12,549 nt of DNA from Methanoregula sp. (GCA_028705545.1 JAQWDG010000035.1:1-12549), one strand, 5' to 3'; counted from the stretch's first letter, positions 1-8,023 are shown. Notes: generated by a model not told the origin, from the sequence alone. Program-made: numbers and translations.

Positions 1-156
1 TTTTTTGGCCCTGTGCAGAGGGGCGACCCCCCGAAAGATCCTCCGCCCAAACAGGCCCAAATACGCTTGGTCCCTGATGGTCTGTATCCGTCGTGATTTT
101 TATCGTATCCCCCAAAAACCCGCTTGGATTTTCGCGAAACTGACTTGTTTTCCGGG

Positions 157-162
157 AAAAAA
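157..162 (-). terminator. possible oligo-T terminator after the small two-gene unit
   Basis: Six A residues on the given strand read as TTTTTT on the minus strand, about 125 bases past the stop of the minus-strand gene that ends at 287. Short T-runs are the usual archaeal termination signal. No hairpin is evident beside it, and it is rather far from the stop codon, so this is only a candidate. Confidence 0.25.
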
Positions 163-200
163 CAGGTAAACGGAGCCCAAAATGGGGAGATTTGGGAGGT

Positions 201-214
201 ACTCCCCGGGGAGT
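201..214. repeat. 14-bp perfect palindrome
   Basis: The sequence ACTCCCCGGGGAGT is identical to its own reverse complement, with no spacer. It lies in the non-coding stretch downstream of the minus-strand small genes. It could be a protein-binding site or a chance product of GC-rich sequence. It has no loop, so it would make a poor hairpin terminator. Confidence 0.5.
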
Positions 215-286
215 TCGCGGTATAGGGTATTTCCGAGATGGGGATCACCTCACGGTGACGGGCACCTCTCCCGGGTATAGCCATCA

Positions 287-646
287 TCAGGTACCTCCCG
301 GCAGTTTCCCGTTCCTGTCGATCTCAAAAAGTCCGGTATTTTCGATGCGGAAGAACCGCAGGGTCCCGTACTGCCCGACAACCCAGAGCTCCCGGGACCG
401 GCCCGCTGCGTCCGGGACGAGCCGGAGCCGGCCGAGCGGTTCGGCATACTGTTCTGCAATCTCCGGCACCGGACAGTGGAGGCGCCGGCCCGGCCTTACC
501 CGGACAAGCGTTGTCCGCGAGGTTTCGCAGATTACAAAGTCGCAGGTGCTTTCCCTCCCGGGTGTGCAGCAGGCAACCAGCCCGCGGGCCCGGGCAACGG
601 GCAGGGCGGTATCAATGGATTTTTGCGGGACCGGCCCCCGGGTCAT
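287..646 (-). CDS. hypothetical protein, 119 aa
   Basis: I do not recognise this protein with certainty. The minus-strand frame looks coding: it has a balanced amino-acid mix with alternating hydrophobic stretches, and its ATG overlaps the stop of the upstream gene in an ATGA junction (643-646), typical of translational coupling. A GAGG lies just before the start. The protein has no signal peptide or membrane segment, so it is probably cytoplasmic. Five cysteines are spread through it (residues 26, 27, 35, 40 and 58). The middle, CDFVICE (35-41) followed by TLVRVRP (46-52), and the later ELWVVGQYGTLRFFRI (86-101), recall small archaeal proteins with a degenerate restriction-endonuclease-like (PD-(D/E)XK) core. 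That is only a shape-based guess, and the catalytic pattern is not clearly present. It is likely co-transcribed with the 77-aa gene upstream. Confidence 0.65.
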   Translation of the reverse strand: MTRGPVPQKSIDTALPVARARGLVACCTPGRESTCDFVICETSRTTLVRVRPGRRLHCPVPEIAEQYAEPLGRLRLVPDAAGRSRELWVVGQYGTLRFFRIENTGLFEIDRNGKLPGGT

Positions 647-876
647 GGGCCCTCATCCCTGCTATCAGCCTGCTGCGGCCTGGCGTTCTTCCTCCGGCGT
701 ACCAGTTTTCGAAATTTCTCAAGGCCGGGAGCCAGGGGGATATCGTGGAGTGCGGTCACCCGGTCCGCAAGGGGAAACGGCTGTTCGTCCGGGATATGCC
801 GCCTTCCCCATTCCAGCTCTTCGTTTTCCTGCCCGGGCCCGGCTGCGTAACCTCTCTTTTCCGGTAAACTTTTCAT
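643..876 (-). CDS. small hypothetical protein, 77 aa
   Basis: This is a small hydrophilic protein of unknown function. The start at 876 was chosen because a strong ribosome-binding site, GAGGTG, sits five bases upstream on the minus strand. An in-frame ATG further upstream (1059, giving 138 aa) has no such site, and its extra residues look non-coding. The protein is charged: an acidic stretch (ENEELEW, 17-23), a central HIPDEQPFPL (27-36), then a basic C-terminal part (FRKLVRRRK, 55-63). There are no cysteines and no membrane segments. The stop overlaps the ATG of the next gene by an ATGA junction, so the two are almost certainly one operon and may work together. No known domain is recognised. 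No clear TATA element was found upstream. Confidence 0.6.
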   Translation of the reverse strand: MKSLPEKRGYAAGPGQENEELEWGRRHIPDEQPFPLADRVTALHDIPLAPGLEKFRKLVRRRKNARPQQADSRDEGP

Positions 877-1309
877 ACGATCACCTCGTTGATCCTGTTT
901 TTCGGAAATGCCGCAGCCAGAAGAAACGATGAGACCGAAACGGCCGATACTTTTCCCCGCGAACAAGCCGAAAAAACAATCCCCCGGATCGTCTTTTTCC
1001 TGTTGCAGCGGGTGACCGAACCGTACGGTTCTCATCCCCGTGTGTTCTGGTTCCGGCATTCCGGCGGGAGTCCGCGTGGATTTTTTTTTCGTGTCTCCCT
1101 TCTTTGTCCGGATTGCGTTTCCGTGATTTTGTCAGCCGGGCCCTGGTGACGTACCCGTATGGGATTTAATGGGGGATGTGCTTTGATTATGAAACGAATT
1201 TTGGCAAAAACCGGAAGAGAAAAAAAGAGAAATCAGGAATCCGGGCTGTTTGAAGACTTCTTTTGGAGGAACAAAAATGTTCCTGAACTACCGGAGACCG
1301 GCGTATCCT
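877..1309. other. intergenic region without a convincing gene
   Basis: This 433-base stretch separates the small minus-strand pair from the end of the binding-protein gene. It contains a run of nine T (1081-1089) and a minus-strand T-rich stretch near 1206-1226. The latter fits a terminator for the unit to its right, and the promoter of the small pair should also lie here. Open frames through it lack ribosome-binding sites and have arginine/serine-rich, non-coding-like translations. I see no tRNA-like cloverleaf and no clear TATA box. Confidence 0.5.
1206..1226 (-). terminator. oligo-T terminator candidate after the cobN-ABC unit
   Basis: On the minus strand this reads as seven T (1226-1220) and then, after a short spacer, five T (1210-1206). 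It lies about 85 bases past the stop at 1310 of the last gene in the long minus-strand unit. Tandem T-runs without a stable stem are the common archaeal intrinsic termination signal. There is no experimental support in the sequence itself. Confidence 0.45.
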
Positions 1310-2404
1310 TTACGGGTACACCACGACCGATTCATTCGTCCCGCTCACGTACTTCGCCGCGTACTCGTCCCGCATCGCTTTCGGGTGCAGGTCGCGGAAG
1401 GTGTCCGGGTGGAGAAGCCGGGCCGTGTATACGAGGCCGATGTAGGCCCGGGGGCCGTACTGGAGATCGTTTGCAAACGCGTACACCCGGTTGTTCTGGA
1501 CGGCGGGGATAGTGTTCCAGCCGGTCCGGTTCTTTAATGATGTAACGATATCGGAGAGCGCCCGGGTATCCGAGGATGAGACAACCTTCATAATATACTG
1601 CGGCTGCTGCGAGACGACCCACTCGGGACTCACCTTCATGGACGAGGTCATCGTGTCGCCTGCGATATTGCGCCCGCCGGCTGCAACGAGCATCTCGTTT
1701 GAACCGGACCCGCTCGCTGCCGCGGTGTAATCTGTGTAGGACTCGAAGTACACACTCGGGTAATCCTGCCGTGGGATGGTCTTTACCCGGGTGTCAACCT
1801 CTGCGACCGTATCCTCGACCATCCGTGCATAGACTTCAGCCGCGTTTTCCCGCCCGGTCAACGCCCCGATCGCCCGGGCATCGGCCGGGAGCGTGGCGAG
1901 CCTGTAGCAGTCAAGCGAGATGACTGTGATGTTTGCGGCCACCAGCTGGTCGAGGTTCTTTGGTTTGTAACTGGAATACGCGATCACGGCATCCGGGTGG
2001 AGAGCGAGGATCTGCTCGACGTTTGGGGTCTGCCAGTTGCCGATGCTCGTTGCGTTCGGGATCTTGTCCATGATGTATGGAACCGACAGCGTCGAGTCGG
2101 TCACGCCCACGATCCTGTCCCCGGCACCGAGTGCGATTACCATCTCGGCTGCGTTTGCATTTGCGACAATCAGCCGTTCGGGCCGGCAGGGAAACGTAGT
2201 GGATGTCCCGTCAGTCTGGGTGATCGTGACCGATGTGCAGCCGGCCTGTGTTGCGGTTGTATTTACCGTTGGCGCAGCGGATGTGGCGGTGACGGCAGGT
2301 AGTACCGCCGATCCCTCCTGCGTCCCGGTTCCCATCAGCATAACGGCCCCTGCGGCAGCGCAGCAGAGGAGAATGATTCCTGCGATTATGACCGTCCTGT
2401 CCAT
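1310..2404 (-). CDS. ABC transporter substrate-binding protein, BtuF/FepB-like
   Basis: This is a 364-aa extracytoplasmic binding protein of the iron-siderophore/cobalamin class (Peripla_BP_2 fold), which delivers a metal chelate or corrinoid to a FecCD-type permease. An N-terminal hydrophobic segment (about 5-24) acts as a signal or anchor. It is followed by a Thr/Ala-rich linker (about 26-55) typical of archaeal tethered binding proteins. The binding domain starts near 76 with PERLIVANANAAEMVIALGA, the standard opening of the family, and continues through the EQILALHPDAVIA motif (130-142). C56 and C73 flank this start and could form a disulfide. No clean lipobox is visible. The start has GAGGTG six bases upstream. 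It is the last gene of the minus-strand unit, 43 bases after an ABC-2 permease. Its natural partners by family are not those neighbours but the FecCD permease and ATPase at 10160-12130. The substrate (corrinoid, heme-like compound, Fe-siderophore or other metal chelate) cannot be read from sequence. Confidence 0.88.
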   Translation of the reverse strand: MDRTVIIAGIILLCCAAAGAVMLMGTGTQEGSAVLPAVTATSAAPTVNTTATQAGCTSVTITQTDGTSTTFPCRPERLIVANANAAEMVIALGAGDRIVGVTDSTLSVPYIMDKIPNATSIGNWQTPNVEQILALHPDAVIAYSSYKPKNLDQLVAANITVISLDCYRLATLPADARAIGALTGRENAAEVYARMVEDTVAEVDTRVKTIPRQDYPSVYFESYTDYTAAASGSGSNEMLVAAGGRNIAGDTMTSSMKVSPEWVVSQQPQYIMKVVSSSDTRALSDIVTSLKNRTGWNTIPAVQNNRVYAFANDLQYGPRAYIGLVYTARLLHPDTFRDLHPKAMRDEYAAKYVSGTNESVVVYP

Positions 2405-2447
2405 GAATTCACCTCAAAAGAAAATTTTTGTCCGGAGATTGTGTTCC

Positions 2448-3173
2448 TCATACCGTCACCCGCCGGAACATCTGCATGCAGATCGCGATCACGATCCCGC
2501 CAAGAAGGGCAAGGAGCCCGATCTGGATAAGGGGGATGGTCCCGGTCTCGGCTGCCCGTACCGCATCGATCGCATAACTCAGGGGATTGAAATGTGCGAT
2601 AGTACTCAGCCAGCCCGGCATCACATCGTAGGGCATGAGTGCGCTCGAAGTGAAAAAAAGCGGCATCGAGATCATCGTGTTGAATGCCGAGTACGAGTCG
2701 TGGTCGCCGAGATAGAGCGCGATCGTGGTCGCACAGGCCGACATTAAAAAACCAAAGAGCAGGAGGATCAGGTAGATCATCCCGTACTGGGCCAGAGGCA
2801 GGATGGTCGCGCCGATCAAAATACCGATCACCAGAATGATCGTTGCCTGGATAGCGCCCCGGATCGTGATAAAGAGGATCTTCCCGAAAAGGATGCTCTC
2901 CCGGGGCGTGGGCAGGGCAAGGAACTTGTTTAAAAATCCCAAAATCTTGTCGAACATCAACAGCGTCCCGCCGTTGAGCGATGACGAGAGCATAGTCATG
3001 ACAAGAATCCCCGGCACGATGAAATCGAGGTAGTTGCCTGTAAACGTGACCGGCAGGGCAAGGCCGACAAAGATCAGCCACGCTGCCGGCATGGCAAGCA
3101 TCGACACGACCGAGACCGGGCTCCGCAGCCACTTGATCATATCGCGCGTGATGTACTCTTTTATGCCGTTCAT
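2448..3173 (-). CDS. ABC-2 type transporter permease
   Basis: This is a 241-aa integral membrane protein of the ABC-2 (DrrB/NodJ-like) family, the membrane half of an exporter-type ABC system. Hydrophobic segments fall at about 21-41, 50-70, 100-125, 130-155, 165-183 and 213-235, giving the usual six. Family features include the N-terminal amphipathic stretch before the first segment, the cytoplasmic loop FLNKFLALPTPRESILFGK (80-98), and the conserved late region with MPLFFTSSALMPYD (169-182) followed by FNPLSYAIDAVR (194-205). Its ATG overlaps the stop of the ATPase gene in an ATGA junction (3170-3173), so the two are translationally coupled and form one transporter. The substrate is unknown. 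The position directly behind cobN suggests a link to tetrapyrrole or metal handling, but this family also moves drugs and lipids. Confidence 0.9.
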   Translation of the reverse strand: MNGIKEYITRDMIKWLRSPVSVVSMLAMPAAWLIFVGLALPVTFTGNYLDFIVPGILVMTMLSSSLNGGTLLMFDKILGFLNKFLALPTPRESILFGKILFITIRGAIQATIILVIGILIGATILPLAQYGMIYLILLLFGFLMSACATTIALYLGDHDSYSAFNTMISMPLFFTSSALMPYDVMPGWLSTIAHFNPLSYAIDAVRAAETGTIPLIQIGLLALLGGIVIAICMQMFRRVTV

Positions 3174-4129
3174 TTCCGCCTCCGCAGCATAGTCCTGAAC
3201 TGTTGGTAATCAAAGGCCCCGGCATCTTCTGCCGTCCCGACCGCGTGAAGGAAGACATCGTCGAGCGTTGGTTCGCGCATGGAAAGGGAGGTGACCGTGA
3301 CGCCCTCGCCTTCGAGCGCCCGGGCGATTAGGGGCATTGCCTCGCGGCCGTTCTCTGCGGTAAACGTGATCTCGCTGCCCTGCTGGCCGACACATCGCAC
3401 ACCCTCAATGGTGACCGGGCCTTTTGGTATCACGGAGACCTGCGCTGTGACAACATCTTTTTCAAGCTCTGCCTTGAGTGCAGTGGGAGTTCCAAGCGCC
3501 GCGATCTTCCCATGGCTGATGATCCCGACCCGGTCGCAGAACCGGTCTGCTTCGTCCATGTAGTGCGTGGTGACAAAGATCGTCATCCCGTTCTTCCTGA
3601 GCTGCCGGATGTGCTCCCAGATCTTTTTCCTTGCTGCAACATCGAGGCCGATCGTGGGTTCGTCTAAGAAAAGGACCTCCGGCTCATGGACGAGCGCCTG
3701 CGCAAGTTCGAGCCGGCGCCGCATCCCGCCCGAGTAGGTCCGGATCAGGTCGTCGGCCCGGTCGGAGAGCTCCATGATCCCGAGCACTTCGTCGGTTTTA
3801 TCTTTCGGGTTATTGATCCCGTAGAGCCTGGCAAAGAGGAGGACATTTTCACGCCCGGTCAGCTTGATGTCCACGGCCATGTCCTGCGGGACGTAACTGA
3901 GCCGTTTCCGTACGGCCTCGCCTTCACGCACGACATCGTGGCCGCAGATCGCAGCGCTCCCTTCCGTTGGACGGAGCAGGGTCGTGAGCATCATAACGGT
4001 CGTGGTCTTTCCCGAGCCGTTTGGCCCGAGAAGGGCGAAGATCTCGTTGTCCACCGAGAGCGTCAGATGGTTCACTGCGCAGAGCTTGTCGTAATACTTG
4101 GTAAGGTCGTGTGTTTCGATCGCGTTCAT
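3170..4129 (-). CDS. ABC transporter ATP-binding protein, DrrA-like
   Basis: This is a 319-aa nucleotide-binding subunit that powers the ABC-2 permease encoded just downstream. It has all ATPase motifs: Walker A GPNGSGKTT (35-43), Q-loop PQD (81-83), signature YSGGM (132-136), Walker B VLFLDEP (152-158) and switch histidine H189. After the ATPase core it carries the C-terminal extension found in DrrA-type proteins, with REPTLDDVFLHAVG (285-298) as its hallmark. It is of the cytoplasmic, membrane-associated type. The gene starts 12 bases after the cobN stop and overlaps the permease start, so cobN, ATPase and permease appear to be one transcript. All key residues are intact, so it should be active. 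Drug-resistance-type naming is by family only and does not imply an antibiotic substrate. Confidence 0.93.
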   Translation of the reverse strand: MNAIETHDLTKYYDKLCAVNHLTLSVDNEIFALLGPNGSGKTTTVMMLTTLLRPTEGSAAICGHDVVREGEAVRKRLSYVPQDMAVDIKLTGRENVLLFARLYGINNPKDKTDEVLGIMELSDRADDLIRTYSGGMRRRLELAQALVHEPEVLFLDEPTIGLDVAARKKIWEHIRQLRKNGMTIFVTTHYMDEADRFCDRVGIISHGKIAALGTPTALKAELEKDVVTAQVSVIPKGPVTIEGVRCVGQQGSEITFTAENGREAMPLIARALEGEGVTVTSLSMREPTLDDVFLHAVGTAEDAGAFDYQQFRTMLRRRK

Positions 4130-4141
4130 GCATGTCCCCCG

Positions 4142-7100
4142 TTAATCCGGATCTGGTCCCCGCTTGTGCCGTGCACGGACCTGTGCAAGGATCCCATCCA
4201 TGGAATTTCCCCACGAGGCAATATCATCTTTTGTCATGACATCGACACCGCCTCCCTGGAAATCCCCTTCGCCTGCAAGGTCTTCCATCCACGATTCTAT
4301 CTCAAGGTAATGTTCTTTGAGCGAATCGAGGACCTGTTCGTCCGCATCCCAGAGGCCTCTTTGTTCTGCTTCAAGGAGCCTGCGTGCGATCTCTTCGATA
4401 GCATACGGGTTGTTCTCTTCAAAGAACTGCCGCATCTCGTCGTTGTTCACAAAGGTTTCAGCAATGTCGTCAAAGATCCAGTCGTCCACTTCCCGGGTCG
4501 CGGCTTCCCAGCCGTACACCCGGGTGATCCGCTTCATCATGTCGGCTGCGCCCTTGTACCCGTGCTCCTTCATCCCGTCGATCCACTTCGGGTTCAACAG
4601 TTTTGTCCGGGCCACGCGCCGGATCTCGTCTGCCAGGTCCCGGACCTCGACATGCTCCGGCTCCCGGGTATCGCCGTAGTACGGTTTTACCTCGTTTCCC
4701 GAGTACTGTCGTGCAGCCGCAGTCATCCCTCCAAGCGTTCCGAAATAACAGCAGCAGCCCAGAAGGTCGTACTCATCGGACTGGACTTTGTTGAACGTGA
4801 CACCAACTGTCGAGAGATTGTTCGCGAGCTGCGCATGGGCGGCTGCTCCCTGGGTGTCTTTCCCGTACGCGTATCCGTTCCATGCCACAAAGACATCCGC
4901 GAGATCGGCCTCGGTCTTCCAGGCACTTGCAAGCACCGCAAGGTTCACGCCGTTCCCGTAGGTTCCGGCTTTTGAGGAGAAGATACGGTACGTGGCCTCA
5001 CGGAAGCTTACACCCTCGGTTTCCATCGCGGCAAGCGCATGTTTGCGCACGAAGTTCTTCTTCGGATCCTCGTCAAGCGCGGCAACGGCCCGGACCGCTT
5101 CGTCCACGAGCTCGTAACAGTTCGGGAAGTTGTCGCGGAGGATCCCGGACGAACGGACGGTCACATCAATTCGGGGCCGGCCGAGTTTTTCTAATGGCGT
5201 GATGGAAAACGATTTTACCTGACCGTTACTGAGCCAGACCGGTTCGACGCCAAGGAGCCGGAGGATCTCGGAGTACATCTCCCCGTCCGAGGACATGATG
5301 TCGCCGGCCATCCAGTAGAATGCGACATTCTCCGGGAGTTTTCCCTCTTCCCGGCGATACTTGTCGAGGAGCGCATCTGCAAGCCGGCCGCCCACGCGCC
5401 ATGCGGCCCGGGTCGGTGCCTGGTACGGGTCGAGCGAGTAGAAGTTCCGGCCGGTCGGGAGCACCTCATCGTGGCCCCGGGTGATAAGACCCGATGGACC
5501 CGGCGGGATATATCTCCCGTCAAAGCCGGCAAGGAGGGAATCGATCTCTGTTGATTCGTCAAGCCTCCGCGAGATATCGAGGATGCGTTCGCGGAGCCGG
5601 TCGAAAGTTTCTGCCTGCCCGGGCTGCATTTCCCGGGAGAAAATTTTGTCCGCGGAAAGCGTTGAACCGTTTATTGCGGCCCGGACATATTGCCCGGCCA
5701 TGCGGTCGATGGTCTCCAGAATGTCTGCGTACGACATACCCGTGCCATCATCGAACCGGTCCCGGTGTGCCAGGAGATCGGACAGGTCAAAGCCGAGTAT
5801 CCGTGCAATTTCGCGGCGGATCGATCCCTCTCCCGAATCGAACCGGAGGATGGAGGAGATAAAATCGACCCGTTTTTCCCCGGCCGGGATCTCGCCGAAG
5901 ATATGCATCCCGATGGCGATCCGGGTACTCTTTATTTTAGAGAGCTCCTCGTGGGCACGACCGACCATCTCCTCAAGCGGTGTGTCGTGCGAGAACGGCA
6001 GTTCCTTTTCGAGCCTGGCTGCGTGTACTGCATCCACGATCATATGCTGGAGGGCGTGTGCCCGGGCCGGGTCATTTTTTGCCGTCCCGTACTGCCCGAG
6101 CAGGCGTTCGAGTTCTTCGAGATCGCCATAGAGCCCGCTCTCCGCATGTACGGCCTGCATATAATCGCAGAGAACCGCGTATCCCCGGCGTTTCGCAATG
6201 GTGCCCTCCGGGGGGTTGTCCGCGTTATATACGTACAGAAACGGGGTAATGCCGGCAGCAACGTCCGGGAAACATTCCTCAGAGAGACCTACGCCTTTTC
6301 CCGGCAGGAACTCCAGGTTCCCGTGCGTTCCGACCTGCACGACCACATCGGCGCCAAAGATATTCTCGATCCAGTGGTAGGTTGCGAGGTACTGGTGTGT
6401 GGGCGGGCAGTCCGGGTCGTGAAGCATCTTGCAGACCGAACCGTCGCACCGTGCGCCAAAACACCCGCGCTTGGGCTGGACGTGCACGGTCGCGTTTCCA
6501 AGACAGAGTCCCGTGATGAGGATCTTTCCCTTGTGTACCATGCCCGCACCGGGAGGCTGGCCCCACGTTGAGCAGACTTTTTCCTGAACCCGGGGGGGCA
6601 GGGTCGTAAACCACGTGCCGTACGTGGCCGCGTCCATCTGCATAAGTGCCCCGCCTTTTGCCACGATATCGCCGGTTGTTGTCCACCGGAACTCCGAGAC
6701 CGCTTTCTTTTCAAGGATCTGTTCTATGAGATCTTTTCCCGAGGCCGGGACCTCCACGCGGTAGCCGGCCTCTTTCATACGTGAAAGGATCCGGGCAACG
6801 CTTTCGAGCGAGTCGAGGTGGGTTGCTGCCCCGATATTGGCATCGGCATTCGCGCAGGGGTTGTTGTTGAGGATGAACGCGACCATACGGTCGGCAACCG
6901 GTTTTTGTGCAAGGCCAATCCATTTTTTCACCCGGGCTGCCACCTTATGGCAGCGTTCTTCGAGCGGTTCGCGGTTCTTCTCGCCATCCGCGCTGCTCGC
7001 CCCGGCACCGATGTACACCGGCTCGATTACTCCTTCGAATTCCGGCATCGCGACAGCCCAGCCCACATCGAGCGTGAGCCCGGCGGATTCGCGCCACTGC

Positions 7101-7966
7101 TCGATCGACTTATACGCGGAGATGACCGGGGAAAAAACCGGTATCTTTAAGCCCGAGAGCAGCCCGATACCCCTTTCGGCTGCGGTCTTCCCGTAATGGC
7201 CTCCTTCAGAGGAGGTGCCTAAAAGGAACGGAATGAGTTTTACGATGGCATCGACATCGGGTGTTTTGTTCGGCGCGAAATATTCCTGCACTACCTGCGC
7301 CATTCCTTTCGCGCCGAGTGTCTCGTCCCGGATCGAATACGTAAAGACCGGGATTACGTTCATCCCTTCGGATTCGAGTGCCCGGATCAGGGCATCTTCG
7401 ATGGCACAGTTGGATGATGCCCACGAGACCCGGGAGAAGAGGATGCCTGCCCAGGGGCCATCACAGGTACGCGGGGCGTACCAGGTCCGGTACTCCGCAA
7501 CAGTAGCAAACGCGTGCGGTGCATCCGGGTGGTATATTCCGTCCCACGGGACAGCGATCGGTGGTATTACCACCACATCCCGCCCCAGCACAGCCTTTTC
7601 GATATAGGCAAGAAGATTTTTAAAATTCTCATCGCCGTTGTTTGTAAGATATGTCTGGCAGGTGGCAACAACCGGCACCGGGACAGTCGAGAGGTTCCAT
7701 GAGAGCGGGTCGGTACCGAGGCAGACGACCGGCACGGTTTTTCGTATATCTTCAATTTCCTTATCGAGGCGCTCCCAGAACATGTCGGACGTGTGGTACA
7801 GGAGCACGACATCGGCATCACGCATCGCGGACAGTGCCTCGTCAATCTTTTCCGGGTGATCTTCGAGAACCCGACACGGGTACAGGGATAACGTGCAGCC
7901 GGCCGCTGCCGCTGCACGCTTGAGTATCGGGGCATAAGACCCCCACATGACCGCAGCAATTCTCAT
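4142..7966 (-). CDS. cobN: CobN-type metal chelatase large subunit
   Basis: This 1274-aa protein is the large, substrate-binding subunit of a class I ATP-dependent chelatase (CobN/ChlH/BchH family). In bacteria, CobN inserts cobalt into hydrogenobyrinate a,c-diamide. Length and landmarks fit: FGADVVVQVGTHGNLEFLPG (537-556), AKRRGYAVLCDYM (591-603), EVLPTGRNFYSLDPY (834-848), RIDVTVRSSGILRDNFP (932-948), YGNGVNLAVLASAW (1003-1016) and TKLLNPKW (1121-1128). The protein is cytoplasmic, with no signal or membrane segment. Two cysteine features stand out: C502, C507, C512 and C520 just before the GTHGN block, and a C1071-C1073 triplet. The ATG at 7966 has GGGGAGG upstream at a rather long 12-base spacing. 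The gene heads the minus-strand unit and diverges from the ChlI/ChlD fusion, its expected motor partner. The metal is unproven: cobalt is the default by family, but methanogens are generally assigned other cobalt and nickel chelatases. Confidence 0.95.
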   Translation of the reverse strand: MRIAAVMWGSYAPILKRAAAAAGCTLSLYPCRVLEDHPEKIDEALSAMRDADVVLLYHTSDMFWERLDKEIEDIRKTVPVVCLGTDPLSWNLSTVPVPVVATCQTYLTNNGDENFKNLLAYIEKAVLGRDVVVIPPIAVPWDGIYHPDAPHAFATVAEYRTWYAPRTCDGPWAGILFSRVSWASSNCAIEDALIRALESEGMNVIPVFTYSIRDETLGAKGMAQVVQEYFAPNKTPDVDAIVKLIPFLLGTSSEGGHYGKTAAERGIGLLSGLKIPVFSPVISAYKSIEQWRESAGLTLDVGWAVAMPEFEGVIEPVYIGAGASSADGEKNREPLEERCHKVAARVKKWIGLAQKPVADRMVAFILNNNPCANADANIGAATHLDSLESVARILSRMKEAGYRVEVPASGKDLIEQILEKKAVSEFRWTTTGDIVAKGGALMQMDAATYGTWFTTLPPRVQEKVCSTWGQPPGAGMVHKGKILITGLCLGNATVHVQPKRGCFGARCDGSVCKMLHDPDCPPTHQYLATYHWIENIFGADVVVQVGTHGNLEFLPGKGVGLSEECFPDVAAGITPFLYVYNADNPPEGTIAKRRGYAVLCDYMQAVHAESGLYGDLEELERLLGQYGTAKNDPARAHALQHMIVDAVHAARLEKELPFSHDTPLEEMVGRAHEELSKIKSTRIAIGMHIFGEIPAGEKRVDFISSILRFDSGEGSIRREIARILGFDLSDLLAHRDRFDDGTGMSYADILETIDRMAGQYVRAAINGSTLSADKIFSREMQPGQAETFDRLRERILDISRRLDESTEIDSLLAGFDGRYIPPGPSGLITRGHDEVLPTGRNFYSLDPYQAPTRAAWRVGGRLADALLDKYRREEGKLPENVAFYWMAGDIMSSDGEMYSEILRLLGVEPVWLSNGQVKSFSITPLEKLGRPRIDVTVRSSGILRDNFPNCYELVDEAVRAVAALDEDPKKNFVRKHALAAMETEGVSFREATYRIFSSKAGTYGNGVNLAVLASAWKTEADLADVFVAWNGYAYGKDTQGAAAHAQLANNLSTVGVTFNKVQSDEYDLLGCCCYFGTLGGMTAAARQYSGNEVKPYYGDTREPEHVEVRDLADEIRRVARTKLLNPKWIDGMKEHGYKGAADMMKRITRVYGWEAATREVDDWIFDDIAETFVNNDEMRQFFEENNPYAIEEIARRLLEAEQRGLWDADEQVLDSLKEHYLEIESWMEDLAGEGDFQGGGVDVMTKDDIASWGNSMDGILAQVRARHKRGPDPD

Positions 7967-8023
7967 GAAATAAATAAACCTCCCCGGGTCTTTTTTGTCG
8001 CTATCTTTTCCCGTTGGGACAAG

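Noticed and set aside
192..932. Long plus-strand open frame (246 aa)
   Set aside because: It lies opposite the two coupled minus-strand genes, is rich in Arg/Ser/Pro/Gly as antisense GC-rich frames are, has no recognisable domain, and its start has no clear ribosome-binding site.
643..1059. Longer version (138 aa) of the 77-aa protein
   Set aside because: The upstream ATG has no ribosome-binding site, while the internal ATG at 876 has GAGGTG at ideal distance; the extra residues look non-coding.
1081..1089. Run of nine T on the plus strand as a terminator
   Set aside because: No plus-strand gene lies upstream of it in this region, so there is nothing for it to terminate.
1250..1537. Plus-strand frame whose internal ATG at 1278 has a strong GGAGGA before it
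   Set aside because: Most of it is antisense to the 3' end of the binding-protein gene, and its translation has no domain features. The good ribosome-binding site is probably chance, though an antisense small protein cannot be fully excluded.
2386..3258. 290-aa minus-strand frame overlapping the ABC-2 permease
   Set aside because: It is another reading frame of the same DNA; the 241-aa frame has the six membrane segments and family motifs, and this one has none.
3686..4975. 429-aa plus-strand open frame
   Set aside because: It is fully antisense to the ABC ATPase and CobN genes, both of which have intact family motifs. Long antisense frames are common in GC-rich genes.
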